NCBI RefSeq assembly: GCF_006864365.1
Contig: NZ_QHLJ01000004.1
Location: 62,001-126,000, forward strand
DNA: 64,000 nt
From: Campylobacter sp. MIT 99-7217
GTDB taxonomy: Bacteria > Campylobacterota > Campylobacteria > Campylobacterales > Campylobacteraceae
Reading direction: 5' to 3'
The notes beneath the pieces were generated by a model. The model ran no database searches and was not told the origin of the DNA. It was given only the letters and a program-made list of their open reading frames with translations. Both the position numbers and the translations under genes were made by a program. Of the stretch, positions 45,113 to 53,763 are shown in pieces (within the stretch, counting starts at the first letter, position 1; every line of letters begins with the position of its first letter).

Positions 45113-46059
45113 ATCAAAGCCTTTCTAGGATTTATCATCATGGCTAAAAGTTCTGTTAATAAATTTATAAAAACCACAGCAAAAATGCTTAAAACACTCA
45201 AAGCCAAAATCACAGGATAGTCCTTAAAAAGCACACTTTCAATAAAAAGTGCTCCAACTCCAGCATAAGAAAAAACCTGCTCTATCACATAAGCATTCAT
45301 CAAAAAGCCCACAGCACTTGCTCCAAAATAAGTAATGATAGGAGACAGGGCATCTTTTAACACAAAATGAAAATAAATGCGTTTTTTGCTAAGCCCTCTT
45401 GCAAAGGCTGCTTCTATGAAGCTTTGATTTAGGCTTTGTTTAAAAGAAGTTCTTGCTATCCTTAAAAAAAGAGCCAAATGGCTTAAAACAAGAGCTAAAA
45501 CAGGCAAGATGAGGTGTAAGAATAAATCATTTAAGCTTTCTTCGAAAAAAGGCTTACTCGTGCCAGAACTTGGCAAAATCCCCAAATACACACTAAAAAA
45601 TAAGATAAGCACTAAGGAAATCGCAAAGCTTGGCAGGGCAAAAAAGCTAAGACAAAGAGCATTTAAAGCCTTGTCAAAGAAGCTATTTTCATACATAAGG
45701 GATAAAAGTGCCAAAAAAATAGAAAGCAAAAACAAAAGTACAAGGGCTGTAAGGGCTAGTCTTAGGCTATTTGGAAAAGCCTCTTTTAAAAGCTCATTCA
45801 CACTTTGACCGCTCAACAAAGAATGTCCAAAATCAAAACTCAAAGCTCTTTTAAGCCAGCTAAAATACTGCTCTAAAAGGGGTTTATCTAAATTTAAATT
45901 GCTTTGTATTTCTTTTTGTAATTCCTTGCTGATATTTTGAGGCGAGCTTGCAAAAACCACGCTACCCTTGCTAAAATGCACCAAAGCAAGGCAAAAAAAA
46001 GAAAAAATTATGCTAAGAAATAAGGCCCAAAATAGCCTTTTAAGGATCAAAAAAAGCAA
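45109..46059 (-). CDS. nikY: nickel/peptide ABC transporter permease (NikY-like)
   Basis: 316 aa. Six membrane helices; DppB/NikB-type features include LDKPLLEQYFSWLKRALSFDFG before helix two and the EAA loop FIEAAFARGLSKKRIYFHFVLKDAL. Forms the channel with NikX. Starts 9 nt after nikZ. Confidence 0.88.
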   Translation of the reverse strand: MLFLILKRLFWALFLSIIFSFFCLALVHFSKGSVVFASSPQNISKELQKEIQSNLNLDKPLLEQYFSWLKRALSFDFGHSLLSGQSVNELLKEAFPNSLRLALTALVLLFLLSIFLALLSLMYENSFFDKALNALCLSFFALPSFAISLVLILFFSVYLGILPSSGTSKPFFEESLNDLFLHLILPVLALVLSHLALFLRIARTSFKQSLNQSFIEAAFARGLSKKRIYFHFVLKDALSPIITYFGASAVGFLMNAYVIEQVFSYAGVGALFIESVLFKDYPVILALSVLSIFAVVFINLLTELLAMMINPRKALI

Positions 46060-46068
46060 GTTTTTACC

Positions 46069-47619
46069 TCAAAGCTTTTTCCACTCATATAAATTCCAAG
46101 TAAAACCAAGCCCGTGATGTCCTAAAATATGAGGCTTTATGCCCTCAATCTCACTTTTAAAAGCTAAGGCAAAGTCCAAATACACCAAAAACAAAAAGGG
46201 AGGATCTTCTTGCAAAGCCTTGATAAATTTAGCATACTCAGCCTTTCTTTTAAGTTCATCAAGGCTAGTTCTTGCCTCTTGTAAGCTTTGATCGACTATT
46301 TTATTTTTATAATGTCCAAAATTCCAGCCCTCTTCATTATCCTGAGAGCTTTCAAAGACTCTAAAGGTGTGCAAATCAGGATCATTTGGGCTTCCCCAGC
46401 CCACTAAAAAGCTATCTATTTTAGTATAATCAAAGCTCCCACTTGGCTTTGCAATAGCCTTTAACTCAATGCCAAGCTTTGAAAAATCACTCTTTAACAA
46501 ATTTACTAAAGCCACACGCAAAGAATCATTACTCATAGCATAGGCTTCAAAACTAAGCTCAAGCCCATCTTTTTCCAAAATGCCTCTTTGATTTTTCTTC
46601 CAGCCTGCCTTTTGTAAAATTTGCTCTGCTTTTTTTGGATCGTATTTAAAATCTATAAAGTCCTTTGAGCTTGCCCAGCTCTTTTCTAAGGGCTGATTTG
46701 CCTTGCTTCCAAGTAAATGAAGCAAGTTTTTAACAATGCTTTCTTTATTAACAGCGTAATTTAAGGCTCTTCTTACTTCAATTTGCTTTAAAACAGGGTG
46801 ATTGAGATTATACATTAAGGCTCTATAATCTGCGCTTTTTTCTATCAAAAGCTTAAATCTTTTATCATTTTCAAAGCTTTTTACGCTCTCAAAGCCTATC
46901 AAACCAGCGTCAATTTCCCCACTTTTAAGCTGGGTGCTAACTAAATTCGCATCCTTTATAAATTTAAAAATGAGCTTTTTACTTTGCACCTTGCCTAAGT
47001 GGTAGTTTTCATTTGCTTCAAAGCTTATAAACTCTCCTTTTTTCCACTGCTTAAATTTAAAAGCTCCTGTTCCTATGGGATTTTGATTAAAACTTGCTGT
47101 GTTAAGATCCTTTCCTTGCAGTAAATGGCTTGGAACTATACCAAGACTTAGGACATTAAGCATTGCTACAAAGGGCTTTGAAAGGGTGATTTTAAGCTCA
47201 TAATCATTGATGATCTCAACGCTTTTAATGTCTTTAAAATTGATCTTTGCAGCAGAGTTAAGCTTAGGATCTTTGAGTGCTTCAAGGCTAAATTTCACAT
47301 CTTTTGCACTAAATTTAACCCCATCATGCCAAAAAACATCTTGCCTTAGCTTAAAAATGTATTCTAAGCCATTTTTACTAATGTGCCAAGAAAGGGCTAA
47401 ATCAGGGGCGATTTTCATATTTTCATCAAAACGCGTTAGTCCTGAAAAAATTTGAGCCAAAGCCTCATCATGATCCTCGCTAAAAAGAGGATTTAAACGC
47501 AGAGGTTCATTTTCAACGCCGATGATCAAAGTATCCTTTGGGGTCTTTGCAAGGGCTAAATTTGCACTTAAAAGGCTTAAAATGAGAACTTGAAATAAGA
47601 ATTTAGAAAAAAAAGACAA
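46069..47619 (-). CDS. nikZ: nickel/peptide periplasmic binding protein (NikZ-like)
   Basis: 516 aa. Signal peptide of about 24 residues (cleavage after A-L-A), then an SBP_bac_5 fold: ENEPLRLNPLF, TRFDENMKIAPDLA, the DVFWHDGVKFSAKDVKFSLEAL block and a Tyr/Trp-rich C-terminal lobe. In C. jejuni the homologue binds nickel (recalled); peptide binding is the family alternative. Start is a TTG at 47619 with AAGGAG at 47626-47631 (plus coordinates), spacing 6. TATAAT at 47665-47670 is a good promoter. First gene of the operon. Confidence 0.87.
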   Translation of the reverse strand: MSFFSKFLFQVLILSLLSANLALAKTPKDTLIIGVENEPLRLNPLFSEDHDEALAQIFSGLTRFDENMKIAPDLALSWHISKNGLEYIFKLRQDVFWHDGVKFSAKDVKFSLEALKDPKLNSAAKINFKDIKSVEIINDYELKITLSKPFVAMLNVLSLGIVPSHLLQGKDLNTASFNQNPIGTGAFKFKQWKKGEFISFEANENYHLGKVQSKKLIFKFIKDANLVSTQLKSGEIDAGLIGFESVKSFENDKRFKLLIEKSADYRALMYNLNHPVLKQIEVRRALNYAVNKESIVKNLLHLLGSKANQPLEKSWASSKDFIDFKYDPKKAEQILQKAGWKKNQRGILEKDGLELSFEAYAMSNDSLRVALVNLLKSDFSKLGIELKAIAKPSGSFDYTKIDSFLVGWGSPNDPDLHTFRVFESSQDNEEGWNFGHYKNKIVDQSLQEARTSLDELKRKAEYAKFIKALQEDPPFLFLVYLDFALAFKSEIEGIKPHILGHHGLGFTWNLYEWKKL

Positions 47620-47664
47620 GCTATACTCCTTTTTGTCTTAAATTTTGTTTTAAGATTTTTATCA

Positions 47665-47670
47665 ATTATA
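47665..47670 (-). promoter_or_regulatory. -10 box of the nik operon
   Basis: TATAAT on the minus strand in CCTATAATTG, 45 nt before the TTG start of nikZ. Confidence 0.5.
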
Positions 47671-47716
47671 GGAGAAAAAAACTTTTTTTGTAAGCCTCTA
47701 GGGGGGATAAGAAAAA

Positions 47717-48832
47717 TTACTTTTTGATCAAATTTTTAGCCCTTTGCCACAAATTTATGCCAAGTTGCTTTGCCTCGCTTAGATTAAAATCCTTGTATTT
47801 TTCAGAAACAACCTTTTCTAGATCTGTGATTTCTTTTTTAAAGACATTGATTTTATTTTGCGTGAGCTTGCTAAAATCATCGATTTTTGGATTTTTCTTA
47901 AGATCGTTTATGGCTAAGACAAGTTGTTCTCTGCTTTCACTAGCAAGCCTTTTTAGTTTCGCAAACAAAGTATCAAGCTCATTTTCAAGCATATCTTGAA
48001 GTATATCTTTAGCAGGATTTACCTGTTTTTGAACGCAGGTTTTTAAAAGCAAGATATATTCATCTTCTATACCCACAAGTTCCTTTTCTTTAAGACTTAA
48101 ATCCTCTTCCAAAAGGCAGTAAGCAAAGCTTTTTTTAAACTTTTCTATCCCAAGTTCGATACCCTCTTGCACGCCCCTAACTACGCCCTTACAAAGTGCT
48201 TTTGAGTAGCTTAGATACTCATTAGCTAGCTCAAAAGCTGTATTCAGTATGATTTGTGAGCTTTTTAAAATTCTTTCTTTTTCAAAATTTCCCTCAAAAA
48301 TAGCCCCATAAATCAAATGCTTAGAAATTTCGCTACTCATAAGCTCTATATCCTCGCCCTTTTCAAGCATAGTGATAAAGGCACTTTCAGCTGTTTCTTT
48401 TAAAATTCCAAGTGCTTCAACCTCATATAAAAAAGCCTCATTAATGCCATTTGTTACCTCATCTTTGAATTCTGATTTTTCAAGATTGTTCTTAAGCTCG
48501 TAGAAATTTTTACTGATTTTGTTTTTGATGAGATTTTTTTGCTGATCGATCTTGCTTTGAAGTAAGGATCTTTCTTCAAGGTATTGATAAAGCGTATTTT
48601 GATCGCTGTTAATTTTTGATTTGATGATTGCTTTGATCACCTTTGTAGCATTTTCTTGATTGAGCAAATCAAGCTTTTTTAAAACGCCTAAAAACTCTAT
48701 CAAAAGTGCATTTACGGCTATGTTAGATGAGCTTTTGCTAATGAGATTATAAGTTAGATCTTCTATGATCAAACCAGCCTTTTCTTTGCAGTTTAAAAGT
48801 GTATTTTCAAATATAATCAAACTATTTTCCAT
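47717..48832 (-). CDS. conserved helical protein, Cj0254-like
   Basis: 371 aa, without signal peptide or membrane segment. The sequence is almost wholly alpha-helical, Glu/Lys/Leu-rich, with coiled-coil stretches (about 95-125 and 230-360). There is an internal glycine-spaced segment (GVVRGVQEGIELGIEK). No motif recognised. Position downstream of moaC and a DUF493 gene matches C. jejuni Cj0254. Start taken at ATG 48832 with AAGGAAAA upstream; the frame extends to 48853 across the previous stop. Confidence 0.75.
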   Translation of the reverse strand: MENSLIIFENTLLNCKEKAGLIIEDLTYNLISKSSSNIAVNALLIEFLGVLKKLDLLNQENATKVIKAIIKSKINSDQNTLYQYLEERSLLQSKIDQQKNLIKNKISKNFYELKNNLEKSEFKDEVTNGINEAFLYEVEALGILKETAESAFITMLEKGEDIELMSSEISKHLIYGAIFEGNFEKERILKSSQIILNTAFELANEYLSYSKALCKGVVRGVQEGIELGIEKFKKSFAYCLLEEDLSLKEKELVGIEDEYILLLKTCVQKQVNPAKDILQDMLENELDTLFAKLKRLASESREQLVLAINDLKKNPKIDDFSKLTQNKINVFKKEITDLEKVVSEKYKDFNLSEAKQLGINLWQRAKNLIKK

Positions 48833-48842
48833 GATTTTCCTT

Positions 48843-49106
48843 TCACAACACAAATTTAGCTTTTGCTTTTAATTTTTCAAAAATTTCAAGTCTATCTTTT
48901 TTGCTATCTACATAAACGCTAAGCAAGTAGCTTTGGTATTTGCCACTTGTGCTTGAGTTTGAATGCTTGTATTTAAATTCCCTTTGTCCTAAAATTTCTT
49001 CAAAGCTCTCGCCAGCTTTAATCCCGACATCAAAAATCACCTTATAATCCCAAAAAGTAGGGTAATTGATGATAGGCTCTTGCTTAAGATCGCATAAATT
49101 TACCAC
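48843..49106 (-). CDS. DUF493 (YbeD-like) protein, Cj0253-like
   Basis: 87 aa from a GTG at 49106, preceded by GAAGGGGG. The longer frame (to 49163) would lie deep inside moaC and adds unrelated basic residues. The fold pattern (strand W-D-Y-K-V-I-F-D, helix, then [33 protein letters not shown]) matches the small ACT-like DUF493/YbeD family, of unclear role. Overlaps the moaC end by 23 nt. Confidence 0.75.
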   Translation of the reverse strand: MVNLCDLKQEPIINYPTFWDYKVIFDVGIKAGESFEEILGQREFKYKHSNSSTSGKYQSYLLSVYVDSKKDRLEIFEKLKAKAKFVL

Positions 49107-49557
49107 TTTTACCCCCTTCTTTGCTTTCAAGCACGATTTGGCTGATTTGCATACTTTTATCAATGGCTTTTACCATGTCATAAATCGTTAAAAGCCCCAC
49201 GCTAACTCCTGTTAAAGCTTCCATTTCAACGCCTGTTTTGCCCTCGCATTTAACCAAAACTTCAAGCTTAAAACCGCACAGTTCCTGAAGCTCCACTATA
49301 TCCGTTTCAACCTTAGAAATCATTAGCGGATGGCACATAGGGATCAGCTCGCTTGTTTTTTTAGCCCCCATGATCGCCGCTACAACAGCAGTTTGCAAAA
49401 CAGGACCTTTTTTAGCGGTGTTTTCTTTGATAGCCTTGAAAGCTTCTTCATTCATCGTGATGATCCCACTTGCCTTTGCTATTCTTTGTGTGATATTTTT
49501 TTCGCTGACATCGACCATTTTTGGGCGATTTTTTTCATCTAAATGAGTTAAATTCAA
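49084..49557 (-). CDS. moaC: cyclic pyranopterin monophosphate synthase MoaC
   Basis: 157 aa. Forms cPMP in molybdenum cofactor synthesis. Signature stretches: [16 protein letters not shown]-like (here [15 protein letters not shown]), the [14 protein letters not shown] loop and the Y-D-M-V-K-A-I-D-K helix. Cofactor is needed by formate dehydrogenase and nitrate reductase in this genus. Divergent from the acidic protein gene at 49652. Confidence 0.96.
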   Translation of the reverse strand: MNLTHLDEKNRPKMVDVSEKNITQRIAKASGIITMNEEAFKAIKENTAKKGPVLQTAVVAAIMGAKKTSELIPMCHPLMISKVETDIVELQELCGFKLEVLVKCEGKTGVEMEALTGVSVGLLTIYDMVKAIDKSMQISQIVLESKEGGKSGKFMRS

Positions 49558-49651
49558 AATGTTTTCCTTATAAAAATTTAAAAAATTATAGCAAAATGAA
49601 TAAAATTTAAGCTAAAATTATCAAGATAAACTTTAAATTTAAGGTAAAATA

Positions 49652-49822
49652 ATGAACTACGAAGATGATGATTTCTCAAATTTAGACGATGAGGATATTT
49701 TAAGCTATGATGATGAAGAAGAGCAAGAATATGCTAGGGGAGAAAAGAGAAATTATAACTACGATGATGATGATTACAGCTTCGATGATGACTTCGAAGA
49801 TGACAGCTATGAAATGGACTAA
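49652..49822 (+). CDS. 56-aa extremely acidic protein, Cj0251c-like
   Basis: 56 codons plus stop. By my count 27 of 56 residues are Asp or Glu and 7 are Tyr; runs such as DDDDYSFDDDFEDD dominate. There is no signal peptide or hydrophobic segment, so it should be cytoplasmic and disordered. AAGG lies 7 nt before the ATG. The same position, between moaC and the MFS gene, is held in C. jejuni by Cj0251c, a highly acidic protein (recalled), which supports a real gene. Possible roles: nucleic-acid mimic or metal/cation binder; both are speculative. Confidence 0.8.
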   Translation: MNYEDDDFSNLDDEDILSYDDEEEQEYARGEKRNYNYDDDDYSFDDDFEDDSYEMD

Positions 49823-49893
49823 TTTTATACTAAATTAAGTTTTATAAAGTTATAATCAAGCTTTCACAAAATTTACAAAGGAGGGCTTGATTT

Positions 49894-51210
49894 ATGAAAG
49901 CTACAAAACAACTTAGCAGGAAAGAAGTAAAAATTCTAGGGCTTTCATCTTTGGGTGGAACTTTGGAATTTTATGATTTTATCATTTTTGTTTTCTTTGC
50001 GGGTATCATTTCTCAGCATTTTTTTCCAGCTGAACTTAGTGATACTTGGAAACTCATCAACACTTATGGAATCTTTGCCGCAGGATACTTAGCGCGTCCT
50101 TTGGGTGGCATTGTTATGGCACATTTTGGGGATAAATTTGGGCGTAAAAATATGTTCATGCTAAGCATTTTACTTATGGTTATCCCAACCTTTGCCTTAG
50201 CTATCGTGCCAACTTATGAAGTCATAGGCTTTGTAGCACCGATTTTTTTGATTTTGGTTAGAATTTGTCAGGGCATTGCTGTTGGTGGAGAATTGCCCGG
50301 AGCTTGGGTTTTTGTGCATGAACACGCTCCACAAGGGCAAAAAAACACTTATCTTGGCTTTTTAACAGCCTCTGTTACGGCTGGAATTTTGCTTGGCTCT
50401 CTTGTGTATTTGCTCACTTACAGCCTTTTTGATAGCAAAGAAGTGCAAGAATGGGCTTGGCGTGTGCCTTTTGCTTTGGGTGGGGTTTTTGGTATTATTT
50501 CTGTTTATTTGCGTCGTTTCCTTGAGGAAACTCCTGTTTTTCAGCAAATGAAAAATGATGATTCTTTAGTTAAATTTCCACTTAAAGAAGTGCTTAAATA
50601 CTCTAAATTTGGCGTTGTTATCTCTATGCTCATCACTTGGGTTTTAACTTGTTGTATTTTGATTTTTATACTTTTAATGCCAAATTTCGTAAGCTCAATG
50701 CCTGAATTTGCTTTCACGCCTTTTGAAAAAACTTATTTTCAAATTTTAGGGCTTGTAGCCATAGTAAGCTCTATCATTTTAAGCGGCGTGCTTGCTGATA
50801 AATTGCCTCCGCATAAGGTTTGCATAGCCTTTGCTCTTGGCTTTGCTTTTTTTAGCTTTTTGTTTTTTATGGAACTTTATGCTGAAAGTAAAAGCATTGT
50901 AAGCGTCATCGCCTTATACTTTTTAACCTGCTTTTGTGCTGGGATCATGAATTTTTGCCCTGTTTTTATGAGCGATGTTTTTGAGCCTCGTGTGAGATTT
51001 AGCGGAATTTCTTTTGCTTATAATATCGCTTATGCTATAGCAGGTGGCTTTACTCCACAGCTTGCAAGCTATTTTCATACCTATGCTTTGAAAAATCCTC
51101 AAAGCCTCATAGGAACTTATGGGCTTAGTGCTTATGTGCTTTTAGTCGCACTTGTAGCCTTGATCTCCGCTTTTTTAATGGCTTCAAGATATAAACAAAA
51201 AGCTCAGTAA
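49894..51210 (+). CDS. MFS transporter, metabolite:H+ symporter type
   Basis: 438 aa, 12 membrane helices. The MHS-family marks are RPLGGIVMAHFGDKFGRKNMF between helices two and three and RICQGIAVGGELPGAW in helix four. Relatives are ProP, ShiA and citrate/ketoglutarate symporters; substrate cannot be assigned. Start ATG at 49894 has GGAGG 9 nt upstream. The 3' end overlaps the convergent hypothetical gene by 7 nt. Equivalent to C. jejuni Cj0250c. Confidence 0.9.
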   Translation: MKATKQLSRKEVKILGLSSLGGTLEFYDFIIFVFFAGIISQHFFPAELSDTWKLINTYGIFAAGYLARPLGGIVMAHFGDKFGRKNMFMLSILLMVIPTFALAIVPTYEVIGFVAPIFLILVRICQGIAVGGELPGAWVFVHEHAPQGQKNTYLGFLTASVTAGILLGSLVYLLTYSLFDSKEVQEWAWRVPFALGGVFGIISVYLRRFLEETPVFQQMKNDDSLVKFPLKEVLKYSKFGVVISMLITWVLTCCILIFILLMPNFVSSMPEFAFTPFEKTYFQILGLVAIVSSIILSGVLADKLPPHKVCIAFALGFAFFSFLFFMELYAESKSIVSVIALYFLTCFCAGIMNFCPVFMSDVFEPRVRFSGISFAYNIAYAIAGGFTPQLASYFHTYALKNPQSLIGTYGLSAYVLLVALVALISAFLMASRYKQKAQ

Positions 51211-51680
51211 TATCCCACACACAAGCTTGAAGTGAGTTTTATCCTCTTTTCAAGCGGTGTGGGGCTAAAAAAATGACATTTTTCGATATAAATGTATTTA
51301 TCATAGCTTAAATTTAAAAGATCGTAAAATGCCTTTAAATTGACAAATTTTATCCCACAAATTTCTTTTAGCTCGAGCAAATGATAAATTTGCGAGTTAT
51401 TTTTTTCTACCAGATGAGAAGGTGCAAGCGTGGTAAAAGAACAAAAAGCGCTCGCAAGCGTAAAGCCATTTAAATCATCGCAAGAACTTAAAGCTTGGTA
51501 GTGTTTTGGCAATATACAAGATTTATGTAAAAAAATGGTTCTTGTGCCTTGATACCTAGCTACATACGCATTTTTCCAAAATTTATAAGCATTTTTTGAA
51601 ATATTTGCAAATTTATGAAACTGAGCATTTAAAACATAATCATTCAAAAAAGCATTTGGCGGTAAAACAATGCTAGTCAT
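51204..51680 (-). CDS. hypothetical protein, Cj0249-like
   Basis: 158 aa, soluble, no signal peptide. Aromatic-rich with six Cys, none in a metal motif. It follows the HDOD gene by 5 nt on the same strand, so the two are co-transcribed, as Cj0248-Cj0249 are in C. jejuni. No family recognised. Its end overlaps the convergent MFS gene. Confidence 0.72.
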   Translation of the reverse strand: MTSIVLPPNAFLNDYVLNAQFHKFANISKNAYKFWKNAYVARYQGTRTIFLHKSCILPKHYQALSSCDDLNGFTLASAFCSFTTLAPSHLVEKNNSQIYHLLELKEICGIKFVNLKAFYDLLNLSYDKYIYIEKCHFFSPTPLEKRIKLTSSLCVGYY

Positions 51681-51685
51681 AAAAA

Positions 51686-52558
51686 CTAGATTTCAAGTGC
51701 TTGCTTGAGATTATTCCTTGCAAAATCAGGTAATTTAGATGTGAAATTATCAATATTAAAATCCACGCCCTGAGTCTTTGCCTCTTTGATAAGATTTAAA
51801 GCTACATTAATTTTAAATACTGAACCACCATCATAAGGCGAAAAGATATGATTTGTAATCGCTAGAGCATAGGCGCTTTTTTTGATTTTATTTTCAGCCG
51901 CATGCGGAGTATTAATAAAACAAATCGTTTCAATCAAACTTTCATCAAAGCCCCAGCGATAAAATAAAAATCCAAGAAAAGAAATATGATCAACACCTAA
52001 AAAATCATTCTCTACCATATCTATATTTTGAAAATTATGCTCCTTTAAGGCACGCAAAAAATCTTTATCTTTCTTATTTTCAATCAAGAAATTTGAGAAA
52101 ATAATCATACCAAATCTCAAAAGCATAGCACAAGGGATAAGAAAATATGAAAGTTGTTTATCTTCATGAGAAAGCCAATCAGAGACAAATTGCACTTCGG
52201 CACTACAATTACTCAAAAATTTATCTGTATTTAAACCATAAGCTGAAACATCAGCTTTCTCTCCCTTCAAAGAATCAGCTACGATCATATTTTTAACATT
52301 GACAGCACCAAGCAAATTTACAGCTTGCTGTATAGTAGTGATTTGACGAGAAAAGCTATAAAATGGCGAATTCGCAAGTTGCAAAAGTTTAGCCGTTACA
52401 ATAGGATCGCCCTGAATAATCTCTGCAACTTTATTGATCTGAAGATGAGAACCCTCCTGTTCTACATAAAGTTTTAAATCTCTCACGGTCTTAGGTAGAG
52501 GAGGAAGCTTTTGCACCTGCTCTAGCAAGAGTTCATTCATATCTTGAGCTTGTTCCAT
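51686..52558 (-). CDS. HDOD-domain protein, Cj0248-like
   Basis: 290 aa. The HDOD domain (about 12-215) starts with LPPLPKTVRDL and continues GDPIVTAKLLQLANSPFYS, ITTIQQAVNLLGAVNVKNMIV and FLGVDHISFLGFLFYRWGF. HDOD proteins resemble HD phosphohydrolases but usually lack the catalytic residues; an H-D pair is not conserved here. The C. jejuni homologue Cj0248 has been reported to influence motility (recalled). A palindrome, GTTATAATTATAAC at 52609-52622, contains a -10-like box upstream. Confidence 0.88.
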   Translation of the reverse strand: MEQAQDMNELLLEQVQKLPPLPKTVRDLKLYVEQEGSHLQINKVAEIIQGDPIVTAKLLQLANSPFYSFSRQITTIQQAVNLLGAVNVKNMIVADSLKGEKADVSAYGLNTDKFLSNCSAEVQFVSDWLSHEDKQLSYFLIPCAMLLRFGMIIFSNFLIENKKDKDFLRALKEHNFQNIDMVENDFLGVDHISFLGFLFYRWGFDESLIETICFINTPHAAENKIKKSAYALAITNHIFSPYDGGSVFKINVALNLIKEAKTQGVDFNIDNFTSKLPDFARNNLKQALEI

Positions 52559-52608
52559 ATCTGTCCTTCTTTCATATCAACACAAGAAAAATATATAATT
52601 TTTAAAAT

Positions 52609-52622
52609 GTTATAATTATAAC
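52609..52622. promoter_or_regulatory. palindromic -10 region upstream of the HDOD gene
   Basis: The perfect 14-nt palindrome GTTATAATTATAAC contains TATAAT on both strands. It lies 50 nt before the HDOD ATG. May be a promoter with operator symmetry or just an A/T-rich coincidence. Confidence 0.4.
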
Positions 52623-52743
52623 TCATTTTTGTTTCCTTGTAGTTTAAATTTTTAAAAAAATCATCTTTTATAAAATATTCCTTAAAAAATTTAAAGAATA
52701 AACAAAAACATCGTCATAATTTTTTATGCAAAAATATGTGAAG

Positions 52744-52772
52744 ATTCAAGCAGGTAAAAAACCTGCTTGAAT
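52744..52772 (-). terminator. terminator of hugZ
   Basis: ATTCAAGCAGGT, loop AAAAA, ACCTGCTTGAAT: a 12-bp perfect stem just after the hugZ stop, with a moderately T-rich sequence following on the minus strand. Confidence 0.8.
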
Positions 52773-52773
52773 A

Positions 52774-53553
52774 TTAGGAATGAGAATGTCCACCAGCTCC
52801 GTGAGCCTTGCCGTGTCCATGAGGTTTATGCGGATTGTTGCCCTTTACATGCTCAAGTTCGCCATTTGCATGAATTTTATAAGCTTGCCCAAAGCCCTTA
52901 ACAAAGCTTCCTTCCTTATAATTTAACTTCACAAGATGAAAATCAAGCATATTTCTGATCATCTTAATCCCGCCATCAGAATCATTTTGTCTTTCAAATT
53001 CATCATAAATGGCATCAAATTCAGCTCCTCTAGGTAAAAATTCGGCTTCAACGCGATATCTTATCCTTTTTCTTAGGATCATCGACGCTGCTTTTTCCTC
53101 ATCTTCAACAAACAATACTTCTATGTTTTTTGGATTTTCTTTGATACTCTTGTAGTGATCGGCAACCTCGCTGATATAGATATAATCTCCTTTTTGAGTT
53201 TGTACCAAAGGAGCATAAGTGCATTCTACACCATTTGCACCCTGAGTTGCTAAACAAACTGAACCAAAGCCAGCTTTAAATTTATCAAGTTCGGCTTGAA
53301 TTTTATCAAGTGTTTTTTTAACGCTAGAGCAAAGTTCTATGATAGCATCTTTTAAAGTTTCTTCATTTGCCTTTTTTGGAAAAGGAATACGCAAATCTTT
53401 TCCCCCATTATAAACAATATCAAGACCTTCAAAATCAACACCTTTCAACTCTACCTCACTAACCTCATCAACCGATGCATACTTTTTACATAAATCCACT
53501 AAATTTTCTTTATGATGTCCGTTCATATGAGAAATAATACTTTCAAAACTCAT
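52774..53553 (-). CDS. hugZ: HugZ-family haem oxygenase with His-rich tail
   Basis: 259 aa. Degrades haem to release iron. An N-terminal helical domain (SHMNGHHKENLVDL) is followed by a split-barrel flavin-like fold (about 90-235) including GSVCLATQGANG. The C-terminal tail has seven His in 20 residues (HKPHGHGKAHGAGGHSHS). In H. pylori HugZ a C-terminal His contacts haem (recalled); the longer His-rich tail here may bind haem or metal. Divergent from chuBCD, as C. jejuni Cj1613c is from chuABCD. Iron regulation by Fur is expected. Confidence 0.9.
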   Translation of the reverse strand: MSFESIISHMNGHHKENLVDLCKKYASVDEVSEVELKGVDFEGLDIVYNGGKDLRIPFPKKANEETLKDAIIELCSSVKKTLDKIQAELDKFKAGFGSVCLATQGANGVECTYAPLVQTQKGDYIYISEVADHYKSIKENPKNIEVLFVEDEEKAASMILRKRIRYRVEAEFLPRGAEFDAIYDEFERQNDSDGGIKMIRNMLDFHLVKLNYKEGSFVKGFGQAYKIHANGELEHVKGNNPHKPHGHGKAHGAGGHSHS

Positions 53554-53596
53554 CTTTAAAACTCCTTTTTTGGTTTTATGAAAATTAAATTACAGA

Positions 53597-53659
53597 TGAT
53601 AACGAACATTGCTTTAATAAGAGCTTAAAATATATAAAATATAAATTGTAATTCTCAAT
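53597..53659. promoter_or_regulatory. hugZ-chuB intergenic region with Fur-like half sites
   Basis: This 210-nt divergent gap (53554-53763) holds TGATAAC at 53597-53603 and ATTGTAATTCTCAAT at 53645-53659. The latter reads TGAGAAT-T-ACAATTT on the minus strand, with one good 7-1-7 Fur half site and one poor. Fur control of hugZ and chu genes is known in C. jejuni, but these matches are weak and placed by eye. Confidence 0.3.
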
Positions 53660-53763
53660 ATTTAAATTTAAAGAAAATTTTAAACAAAAAAAGTATAGAA
53701 TTCATAAAACTTTAAAATAACATAAAATTTCACAAAAACACTATAAATGGACAAAAGGACAAA

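Noticed and set aside
47701-47706. G6 run after the nik operon
   Set aside because: Too short for efficient slippage and not in a coding or promoter position that would switch a gene.
49107-49163. 19-residue longer start of the DUF493 protein
   Set aside because: Lies inside moaC, is basic and unlike the family; the GTG at 49106 has a good ribosome-binding site.
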